Source: Zarea fungicola (lineage: Eukaryota > Ascomycota > Sordariomycetes > Hypocreales > Cordycipitaceae). Taken from it: a stretch of 52,030 nucleotides of DNA. The notes beneath the pieces are model-generated. The model saw only the letters and a list, made by a program, of their open reading frames with translations, was not told the DNA's origin and ran no database searches. The first letter of the stretch is position 1; the number at the start of each line of letters is the position of its first letter. Positions 22,178 to 31,169 of this stretch are shown here, in pieces. A program made the translations under genes and the position numbers. The stretch lies in contig FWCC01000308.1 in the NCBI GenBank assembly GCA_900169235.1, positions 1 through 52,030 of the forward strand, written 5' to 3'.

Positions 22178-25100
22178 ATGCCTCACCCCGTGTCACCCCC
22201 GTCCCTTCCGACGGCTCTTTCCAAGTCTGCCCCTCCCCCACCTTCCCAGGACGACATCACGGCCTTTCTCAACACAATCTTCACTGCGCAGTCCTCCAAC
22301 GCCTCCATCGATGCTTGCTATGGCCTCTGCGAAGTCCTCCTCAGCTCCGTCGGCGCTGTTGGCCTCACCCACTATGGAATCGTAGCCGAGATTAAAAAGG
22401 CTGCCAACGACAAGAAGAGCGGCGTACGCCGCGAATCCAGCCAGAATCTTCTTGGTGCTATTTTCGAGCGATTCCCTCCCCGACAGCCCATAAGCGAGGT
22501 CATTCTCCTCAACCCTGCCCATGGCATGGTGGCTTGCGCCCTCGATGCCCTCTCCGACAAGGGTGCCGTCGTCCGCGAGGCGGCCCAATACGGTCTCGAT
22601 GCTTTGTTCAACGGCTTGAGCGCCGAAAGCCTCGTCTCTGGCCTGCTCCCCGTCCTTGGTGCGTACCTCTCCAAGAAGACCGGAAAGTGGCAGGGCACTG
22701 TAGGTGCCTATAAGCTCCTCCAACAGATGGCTGAAAAGGCCAAGTTTGCCGTCGGCACTACCAAGGAGGAAGCTGTTGAGAAGGATGTTCTCCGCGAGGC
22801 CATGGGTGCTAAGCTTGCCTCTCTTATTCCCATCGTCGAGGAGGGCATGCACGACCTCAAGGCAGAGGTGGAGAAGCAGGCTGTTCAGACCATGAACTCC
22901 CTCACCGGTCTTCTCTCCAACGACGATGTTGCCCCCCGTATTGGTCTCCTCGTCGACACCATGCAGCATCCTTCCACCCAGTCACTCCAAAAAGCCATTC
23001 ATGCCCTTTCTCAAACAACCTTTGTCGCCATCGTCACATCACCAGTCCTTGCACTACTGACACCATTCCTCGAGCGCGCGCTCAACAACCCCAACACCGC
23101 CCAGGAGGTTCTGCGCCAGACTGTCGTCATCACTGAAAACTTGACCAAGCTCGTTCATGACCCCATTGAGGCCCGTACATTCCTCCCCAAGCTTACCCCC
23201 GGTGTCAAGAGTGTTTGTGACCGCGCGTCGCTGCCAGAGGTCCGCGAGATCGCTGAACGAGCCCTCGCTACCATGAAGAAAGCCATGGGCAACGACAGCG
23301 ACATCATTGCCCGTACGACTCCGGAAGACGTCGCCAAGGTCCTCGACAATGAAATTCAGAACAACGGCGGTCTCACAGGCCAGCTCGATTTTTACAAGCA
23401 AGCCCAATCTTACATTTGCGACATGGTCGCCACCGATGTCAACTACCGATTTGTCAACCGCATTGCTGCTCGCATCTCCCCATACCTGCCCAACCTCGTC
23501 AAGGATGCCGAGACCACCGTGGCTGTTGGTGATGCTGTCCAGAAGTTCTACGTCGACGAAGACCATCGCCGCTTCGGCGTGCCCGTAAAAGAGGATGATG
23601 GTGAAGTAGAAATCGTCAACGCTGACTTTTCTCTTGCCTACGGCGGTATGCTGCTGCTTTCTCATACCAACCTGAGACTACTAAAGGGCCATCGCTACGG
23701 TCTTTGCGGTCGCAACGGTGCCGGTAAATCTACCCTTATGCGTAGTATCGCCAATGGCAAGCTTGAGGGCTTCCCTCCCCAGCATGTCCTCCGTACCTGC
23801 TACGTTGAACACAACCAGGGCGAAGATGCCGACATTAGTATTCTCGAGTTTGTCGCCAAGGACCCCGAAATTGGCCCTCAAGGTACTGAACGCATTTCTT
23901 CAGTTTTGGAGGAGTTTGGCTTCACATCTGGTCCCGAAGGTCGCCAGAGCCAGAAAGTTGGCTCCCTCTCTGGTGGTTGGAAGATGAAGCTTGCCTTGGC
24001 TCGCGCCATGTTGCAAAAGGCTGATGTTCTCCTGCTTGACGAACCTACCAATCATTTGGATGTTACCAACATTGCCTGGCTGGAGAATTATCTCAAGTCC
24101 CATACCGATATTACTAGCTTGATCGTTTCTCACGACTCTGGCTTCCTCGATAATGTCACCACTGACATCTACCACTACGAGCCCAACAAGAAGCTGGCTT
24201 GCTACAAGGGTAACCTGGCTGCTTTTGTCGAGCTCAAGCCTGAGGCCAAGAGCTACTACACCCTGTCTGCCAGTAACGTCCAGTTTAAGTTCCCACCTCC
24301 CGGTATCCTGACTGGTGTCAAGTCACTCACCCGCGCCATTATCCGCATGAGCAACGTCTCCTACGCCTACCCCGGCTCCCCCAAGCCGTCGCTGTCGGAC
24401 GTGTCTTGCCAGCTGACCCTTTCGTCTCGTGTCGCCATTATTGGCCCCAACGGTGCTGGCAAGTCGACTCTGATTAAGCTGCTCACTGGCGAAGCCATCC
24501 CAAACACTGGTAAAGTCGAGAAGCACCCCAACCTGCGTATCGGCTACATCAAGCAGCATGCCCTTGAGCACGTGGAGATGCACTTGGAAAAGACCCCCAA
24601 TCAATACCTCCAGTGGCGTTACCAACACGGTGACGACCGTGAGGTTCACATGAAGCAGACTCGTGCCCTCTCTGACGCTGATCGTGCTCAGCTCGACAAG
24701 TGGGTTGACCTCAAGGATGGCAAGCCGGCCAAGCAGGTTGAGTCCCTGGTCGGTCGCCAAAAATACAAGAAGACCTTCCAGTACGAGGTCAAATGGCGCG
24801 GTATGCTGCCCAAGTTCAACTCCCAGATTTCTCGCGAAACCCTTCTCGAGCTCGGCTTCGATAAGCTTGTTCAGGAGTTTGATGACCACGAAGCCTCGCG
24901 AGAAGGTCTTGGCTACCGTGAGCTGCAGCCGTCGGTCATCTCCCAGCATTTTGAAGACCTTGGCCTCGACCCCGAAATTGCCAACCACAACGAAATTGGC
25001 TCACTCTCTGGTGGCCAAAAGGTCAAGGTCGTCATTGCAGGTGCCATGTGGAACAACCCTCATTTGCTTGTGCTTGACGAGCCTACCAATTTCTTGGACC

Positions 25101-25525
25101 GCGACTCCCTCGGCGGTCTCGCCGTCGCCATCCGTGAGTTCAAGGGCGGTGTCATCCTCATCTCCCACAACGAAGAGTTTGTCGGCGCCCTCTGCTCGGA
25201 GCAGTGGCACGTCCGTGATGGCAAGGTCGCCCTACGCGGCACCGCGGCCATTTCGCTCGACCGCTTTGAGGACAGCAGCAACCCAGCGAGCGGCGCCGTC
25301 AGCGCGGTCCCCAGCACCGTCGCCAGCACCGCAGCCAACTCTGTGGTCTCTTCGGCAGTCAACTCTGGCGCTGAGGATGAGATGAAGTTCAAGGCCAAGA
25401 AGAAGAAGAAGATTACCAAGAAGGAGATGAAGGAGCGCGAGGTGCGCCGCCGCCTTCGTCACATTGAGTGGCTCAACAGTCCCAAGGGTACTCCTCATCC
25501 CGTCGATACCGATGATGAGGAGTAA
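22178..25525 (+). CDS. NEW1: New1-type ABC-F ATPase, translation elongation/termination factor
   Basis: A ribosome-associated ABC-F ATPase, paralogue of elongation factor 3; New1 helps elongation and termination and ribosome assembly. It is a single exon of 1115 residues. An N-terminal HEAT-repeat region (about 30-400) is followed by a four-helix bundle, then ABC1 with Walker A G-R-N-G-A-G-K-S-T at 511, signature L-S-G-G-W at about 597 and Walker B L-L-L-D-E-P-T-N-H-L-D, then ABC2 with Walker A G-P-N-G-A-G-K-S-T at 756. ABC2 is interrupted by a chromodomain-like insert (F-Q-Y-E-V-K-W, about 865) before L-S-G-G-Q-K-V-K and L-V-L-D-E-P-T-N-F-L-D. The segments A-G-A-M-W-N-N-P-H-L and C-S-E-Q-W-H-V, and the tail ending W-L-N-S-P-K-G-T-P-H-P-V-D-T-D-D-E-E, fit New1 rather than EF-3. 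The Asn/Tyr-rich prion-like N-terminus of yeast New1 is absent. Both ATP sites look functional. The start at 22178 follows a pyrimidine-rich leader. Confidence 0.93.
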   Translation: MPHPVSPPSLPTALSKSAPPPPSQDDITAFLNTIFTAQSSNASIDACYGLCEVLLSSVGAVGLTHYGIVAEIKKAANDKKSGVRRESSQNLLGAIFERFPPRQPISEVILLNPAHGMVACALDALSDKGAVVREAAQYGLDALFNGLSAESLVSGLLPVLGAYLSKKTGKWQGTVGAYKLLQQMAEKAKFAVGTTKEEAVEKDVLREAMGAKLASLIPIVEEGMHDLKAEVEKQAVQTMNSLTGLLSNDDVAPRIGLLVDTMQHPSTQSLQKAIHALSQTTFVAIVTSPVLALLTPFLERALNNPNTAQEVLRQTVVITENLTKLVHDPIEARTFLPKLTPGVKSVCDRASLPEVREIAERALATMKKAMGNDSDIIARTTPEDVAKVLDNEIQNNGGLTGQLDFYKQAQSYICDMVATDVNYRFVNRIAARISPYLPNLVKDAETTVAVGDAVQKFYVDEDHRRFGVPVKEDDGEVEIVNADFSLAYGGMLLLSHTNLRLLKGHRYGLCGRNGAGKSTLMRSIANGKLEGFPPQHVLRTCYVEHNQGEDADISILEFVAKDPEIGPQGTERISSVLEEFGFTSGPEGRQSQKVGSLSGGWKMKLALARAMLQKADVLLLDEPTNHLDVTNIAWLENYLKSHTDITSLIVSHDSGFLDNVTTDIYHYEPNKKLACYKGNLAAFVELKPEAKSYYTLSASNVQFKFPPPGILTGVKSLTRAIIRMSNVSYAYPGSPKPSLSDVSCQLTLSSRVAIIGPNGAGKSTLIKLLTGEAIPNTGKVEKHPNLRIGYIKQHALEHVEMHLEKTPNQYLQWRYQHGDDREVHMKQTRALSDADRAQLDKWVDLKDGKPAKQVESLVGRQKYKKTFQYEVKWRGMLPKFNSQISRETLLELGFDKLVQEFDDHEASREGLGYRELQPSVISQHFEDLGLDPEIANHNEIGSLSGGQKVKVVIAGAMWNNPHLLVLDEPTNFLDRDSLGGLAVAIREFKGGVILISHNEEFVGALCSEQWHVRDGKVALRGTAAISLDRFEDSSNPASGAVSAVPSTVASTAANSVVSSAVNSGAEDEMKFKAKKKKKITKKEMKEREVRRRLRHIEWLNSPKGTPHPVDTDDEE

Positions 25526-26103
25526 AGGGGGGGTTAGGCGACTCTCTTTTTGCCGTCCTCATAACAGTACATAACAACATAACAACATAACAACAATGAG
25601 TGGTGCTACAAAAGTGGTCCTTCTCACAAGAAAAAAAAAGCAAATGTGAGGGGGTATTGCCGGGGTGTTGGATGGGAAAATCATGAAAAGGGATGAAGTT
25701 TATATATGATGGACGAAATATTTCATACGTGACTCGCAGAGAGGTTTTGAATGCCTTTGCATAGAAGCAGGGGACTCTCTGCAGTTGTCTTTTTCGTGTG
25801 AATGGAATACATGATGGGAATAAAACGGGCATAGAAGCATTTTCAAAAGATAGATGGCGTTTTTTTCTTCTTTTTATACTCTTTCTTTCGTCGTTTCTTC
25901 TTTAATAGGTCCTGGGATTTGTTTTAATGCCTTGCCCAAATGGACATGGACTGTCATTACCACCCCCCCCTTCCCTTTTTTTTTTAAAAAACTTTTTTTT
26001 AGAATAGATGCATGCAGATACAAAACAAAATTGATAAATTTTCTTCCAAGAAAGTGCACACTAAATGACATGTAAGAGCTGCAGAACGAGAGAAAAAAAA
26101 ATT
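25526..26103. other. Convergent spacer NEW1 / ABC transporter
   Basis: 578 bp between facing stop codons, holding both 3' UTRs. It includes an 8-mer tandem repeat at 25569-25592 and T/A runs near 25978-26000. No gene seen. Confidence 0.6.
25569..25592. repeat. ACATAACA tandem repeat
   Basis: Three perfect copies of an 8-mer, ACATAACA, in the New1 3' UTR region just 43 bp after the stop codon. Confidence 0.85.
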
Positions 26104-29100
26104 TCATCCTCTGCCACGTTGAAACACACTCTCAATCTTGCCCTCGTCAATCTTAATCACCTGCGCTGCATCATCCAGCGTAGCCAGACGGTGTGTCACT
26201 CTGATAAGTGTGCAACCCCGAAACGCCTCCTTGATGACGCGATGCACGGCCTGGCCCAGCCGGCCATCGACAATGCCCAGGACGCCATCAATCATGATAA
26301 TTTTGGCGCCGGTATCTCGCTGCCGCAGAATCGCGCGTGCGACAGCCAACACCTCCTTCTGGCCATGGGAGAGTACTATGCTGTGCATGGGCGTGATGAG
26401 CGTCACGCCGCGGCGGGCAAGCCCTTCCCAGAGGCCGACTTTGTTGAGCACATCGACAAAGTCAGCATCAGGGAGCTGTACACGGTAGTGGGTATGGCAC
26501 AGCGGGTCAAGGTTCTCGCGCAACGTGCCGGGAAACTCAAGCAAGGTGCCTGTCACGGTAATGATGCGCTGCTGGACGAAGCTGTCAGCTAGCTGGCGGA
26601 CGTCGGTCCCATCAATGGTGATTGTGCCGGTGTAGTCAAGCAGTCCAAGAATGGTCGACAGCAGCGCCGTTTTGCCACTGTGAAGAAAAGAAAGCAAAGT
26701 TAGCCAGCTGCCATAGATATTGCAAGAACAAAAGGACAAGCGCAGAATACACATACCTTGCCGTGGTCCCGATAATGCCAACCGTTTTACCGGCTTCAAT
26801 TGACACGTTAATATTGTCAAGGATGCGCACAGATCCACTGCCAGGTTTACACTCGCTAAAGCAAGCAAAAAAAAAGTCAGCCGCCTGTTACATACATATA
26901 GAACAGGGAGTATGATCACGACGTACTAATCAGCTGTGACATTGTGAAACTTGATACCGCCATGGATCGGCCAATTAATGCGCCTGTCTGCTGCATCTAT
27001 GTCGGGACCCCCCCGCTTCTTTGCCTGGGCTGCATCCAGAATGAAGTGGCCAATATGATAAGCCGGTGTCAGAGCAGTACCAAGCGCTACCCAGCTATCA
27101 ATTGTATCTCCCGCACACTGGCTGAGACTGGCTATTGTAACCAGGGTCACCCCCATTGACGCCGGGGTGCCAAACTCGTAGATGAGTGCGAAAGAAATCA
27201 CCCCGCAAGCAGTAATCAAAGCCAAGAGGTCGAGCGAGAGGCTTAGGCTTTGCCGAAGGACAAGGGCGTAATAGTGTGAGCGTTGGGATTTGTCGAGCAA
27301 CTCAAATGTGCGTTGCAGAAAGTACCGCTCCCAGCCAAATGAACGGATATGCTCGACTCCATAGGCGCTGTCGAGAAGATGATTGTATAGCTCAATCTTT
27401 CTGTCAAAGTCAAAGACTCGCAAATCGACATAGTTACCAGCATAACTCATGCCCGTGCTGAAAACGATGAAAAGTCCGATGATTGCGAGAAGCGCGCCAA
27501 TAAACCCAAAGCTATATGAGGCGTAGTAAAGGTCAGCAATCATGCCGATTGTCACTACGCCACCATTAGTCGTCAATGTCGATGTAATATGAATGATATC
27601 TCACTGAAGGTTCCGACTAGATATGCTCTAGCTAGAGTGGTCGCAATAAGAGCAAGATCCTGCTCATGACTGAATCAGCGCTTGAATTAGCAAGTGGACT
27701 CTGTGGCAGGAAGTGATAGATCTTACAGCTTCGAAATCTTCGAGTGACCGAATTTAGTGATAAAGTTGACATTGGTCCTGTAAAACTAAGCATATGCCCC
27801 GACAATAAAAGAATTCGTCAGGATACATACCAATTCATGGCCTCCATAAGTTTGATGTGCCAAATGAACGACCCATGCGAGCCAGCAGTCAAGAAATACA
27901 CACTGTGAAAGGTCAGTCAAGATTTAACTAAAATTCATTAGGAGTCTTACGCAGAACAGAGCGGAACTATAACAAGAGGCGCAATGGATAGTCCGGCCCA
28001 AGTGAAAAAAAAAGCGGCTGGTTCTTGAGAATTATAGTCGTCCAGTTTTCTCTGCAGATAAAAGACTATGGTAAAGTTAGCACCTATCTTAATTCATCTT
28101 TCTTTGTCTAAAAGGAAACTTACGAGGTAGCTTGACGGACAGGGCGGCAATACCCACTGTGATGGTGGCGATGGAGACCCCGAGAGTTCCAAGGCACGCC
28201 AGATGAGTAATTAACGACACAATGCAGGTTTTTTCAGCCTCAAGATCAGCTCTCGCGCCTTTGGATGTATTATCTACAGAAGGATACACTTCTTCACGCA
28301 ACTCGAGCGGCGGCCGAGTCCCGTCATGCATCGGCCAAGTATTGAAGACTTTAGGATCAAATTTCAGGTTTGCAGGGAGATTAGTCAAGCTGCGAGAAAC
28401 TTCTTGAATGCCGCGATTTTCGTTGAAAGCAAGAATGGTATCTGCATGGGAGGAGTCTCGCGCTATGGCAGCAACCACGTTAGCCTATTCTTTGAGGCAG
28501 GTCTTGCTGTTACGTACCGTTGGTAGAGGAAAAGACAACGGTGCATTTATTACGGAGAAGGCCTCCTTGACCAAATAATCGACAAAGTACAATATTTGCT
28601 GTATCTGGTTGAAAATAGTCAAACGTTTCGTCTAATATCATGACGGGCAAATTGGCATAGACGGCTCTTGCAAGGGCCTATGAAGTGTTAGCAGCGCGAT
28701 ACCAGTTCAAGCACGAGTGGAGGAAATGGGGCACGAACAACTAAGTGCTTGAGATCACGAATGTTACATCCTTCTTCGCCAGCAATTGTCTTGTCCGCCA
28801 GAGGCAGTTTCTCAATTTCGGAATCCAGAGTACAGACATGCAGGACCCGCTGATACCAAATTGGATCATACGGAGATTGGAATACAATATTTTCTTTGAT
28901 ACTCAAATTCTGTATGAAAGCAGATTCACCACAAAAAGCAATTGGGCCATGCGGAGCTGTGACTGTTCCACTGGTCAGTTGCATTTCGCCGAGTAGGGCT
29001 TTCAATAAGCTTGATTTGCCACAGTATGCGGGACCAATAACCATGGTAACTTTTCCGGCGTCAAATTGGAGATCCCTGTACCGATATATGGTGGATCTGG

Positions 29101-31169
29101 AAGATTGGAAACACGTCTGGAGAAGCTGAAGGCTGCAGGCTCTTGCGTCAGGCGGATGACCGGGGTGGCCTCTGTCTTTGGGAGTGAGATTGCGGAGCGA
29201 CATGAAGTCCTGGGTCCGGCCAAGGCCATGGAGACCAGAAAAGAAGATTCCACAAGCTGTGGTCAAAGCCCGGAAGGATTGGAGTATAAGTGCTGACACG
29301 GCGGCAACGGCAAAGAACTCTGGGACTGTAAGTGGATTTGATTTTCTTGTCTCATACAGCGCAGTCCCAACAATGGCAACTGGTGCCGCGGCCTTGGCAG
29401 TTACACCTGGAGAGTAATTAGAGCGACTATTGGGACGTATACGAGAGAGAAACTATTCTTACATAGAGCGAGGGTCATGGAGTGGCTAGTTTGCTCACGC
29501 GTTGCTGCTTCGATTTCTCTACGGCGCAACGTCATGAGTGGCGTGATGAAAGCATTGATGTAGCCTGTATATCTGAGTTCTGTGTACTGGTCGATATACA
29601 TCGACGCGGTCGCTACACGTGCTTTGACGGCCTGCTTCCAGCCGTGAGAGAAAGTGGTTAGGCCACGGACGATCGGCTCACACACGATTGCAACTAAAGT
29701 ATGGGTTTAAATAACATTGCAGCATGGATGGAATTTAAGAAGGAGGCCTTACCTAATGGGCAAAATATGGCCATGTACGCTGAGCAACCAGATATAGAGG
29801 TGGCAGTATAGATTCCAAAAGTCAGTTCTAGAATTGATGCCCAAATATCATGAAAGGCATGGGCAGCAGCATCGATTTCGTCCACGTCTTTGGTGAAGAG
29901 CTTCACCAGGCTGAACTTCTGAGCGTCTTTTTGGCTGATCACAAGTAGTTTTTCAGACATTGCATTGATCATTGTATTCCGAAGAGAGCAAGAGAAGCGA
30001 ATAAAGTTTTGTTGGTACCAGGCCGCGGATAGCTGGTGAGTACAGAGCTGTGTTAGTATTTCTCAATAAAACGACTCAACGATTTTACGGACCATTTTGC
30101 CACCAAATAGAAGAGCGGCTAGGGCAATAATATTATAAATCTGGGAGAGATTGTGCTCCTGTCCTGAAATAGCGACCGTGTCTTGAATAAGATAAGGTAT
30201 GAAATAGGTACACAGAATCAGAAGCAGGCGTGGAGGAATAAGGATGAGGAATTGGCGACGCAACATGAAAAAGCCGAAGGGTGCCAATGGGTGCGTTGTA
30301 TGGGCAACATCTATGGTTTGAGTGAGATAGAGTGCAGGGAATTTAGCTTTTACAATTGCAGCAAGTGATGCAAGCTGCAGGGTGAAGGGACGCTTACTGT
30401 CGTCACGGACCGGGGTTGCTTGGCGAAACAGAGGCTCATCGCCGTACGCTCTCGGGGCAGCGTACTCTTTTTCGAGCTGCTCAATAGAGTCGATGGGCAG
30501 ATAAAGCAACAGAAACATGGTCGAAAACCACTCGGGGGCAATTTTACGCCAGATGGGAGACTGGGGCTCGCCGGTGGGAGACGATGGTGTAAAGACTGCA
30601 ACTTTCCAGAAGACCTGAACTGCGAGTAGCGAAAACTGCATGCTGAGTATAATGAAGGATAAATCGCTGTAGTAGGAGTGAAGCTTCTCCTCGAGAACCA
30701 AGTAGCGAACACAACGAAATGAGACTGTGGCCAAGAGAGTCAAGGTAGGAAGTGGCGTGGGGACACGGCCATGCAGGGGCTCAAAGCCGATGAGTACCAA
30801 GTTGCAAAATGCGGCAACAATAGGCATAAACGAGGGCGCAATTTTTGCCACTGCTGTAGCGATTGGCTCTTCGACGGGAGTAGAGCTACTGTTCTCCCAA
30901 ATATACTTTACCGGTAAAAAGTAACGACAAAACTCGGCGAGGAGGACTAGGAAGGACAACGAGTTTTTGGTGGTGCCCCAGTCGCTATCGTCTGGCGTCG
31001 GGTCATCGTAGCGACGGTTTCTCAGAAAAATAAGGACCGCCAAGACGGTGAAGTAGTCTACAACGGTGGATTCGGCGACGAAGCGCAAGACTATATTGCC
31101 GACATAGGTCAAGATGGCGAGGTGATCCTCAACGGCGGCTGCCATACCTGCCAGGAAGGGGGATTCCAT
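26104..31169 (-). CDS. ABCC (MRP-like) full-size ABC transporter with degenerate NBDs
   Basis: Thirteen exons (31169-30093, 30032-29753, 29693-29463, 29406-28742, 28677-28518, 28462-28124, 28065-27951, 27902-27831, 27777-27727, 27669-27605, 27554-26927, 26855-26757, 26677-26104) join with matching phases into 1451 residues without a stop. Order: an N-terminal TMD0-like region with about five helices (1-230), TMD1, NBD1, TMD2, NBD2, as in ABCC/MRP exporters. NBD1: Walker A G-P-A-Y-C-G-K-S at 654-661 and Walker B M-I-L-D-E (Asp767, Glu768), but the LSGGQ signature is replaced by C-N-I-R-D, the Q-loop glutamine by E and the H-loop His by Thr803. NBD2: Walker A G-T-T-A-S-G-K-T at 1257-1264, signature L-S-H-G-Q at 1363-1367 and H-loop His1423, but the catalytic glutamate is Gly1392. 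Membership in ABCC is clear. Substrate is unknown, and whether it pumps is uncertain. It stands alone beside a 4.7 kb gene-free upstream region. Confidence 0.87.

Noticed and set aside
22193..22969. Minus-strand 258-residue open frame inside New1
   Set aside because: It is antisense to a conserved ABC-F gene. The openness comes from codon bias on the sense strand, and it has no motif.
22178..25525. Annotation as elongation factor 3
   Set aside because: The C-terminal tail, the region around the second signature motif and the insert sequence match New1 rather than EF-3.
27605..27840. Frameshift in TMD2 of the ABC transporter
   Set aside because: Joining exon 9 to the AG at 27659 breaks the frame, but the acceptor at 27669 restores it, and the next junction (27605 to 27554) is also in phase. 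No break is needed.
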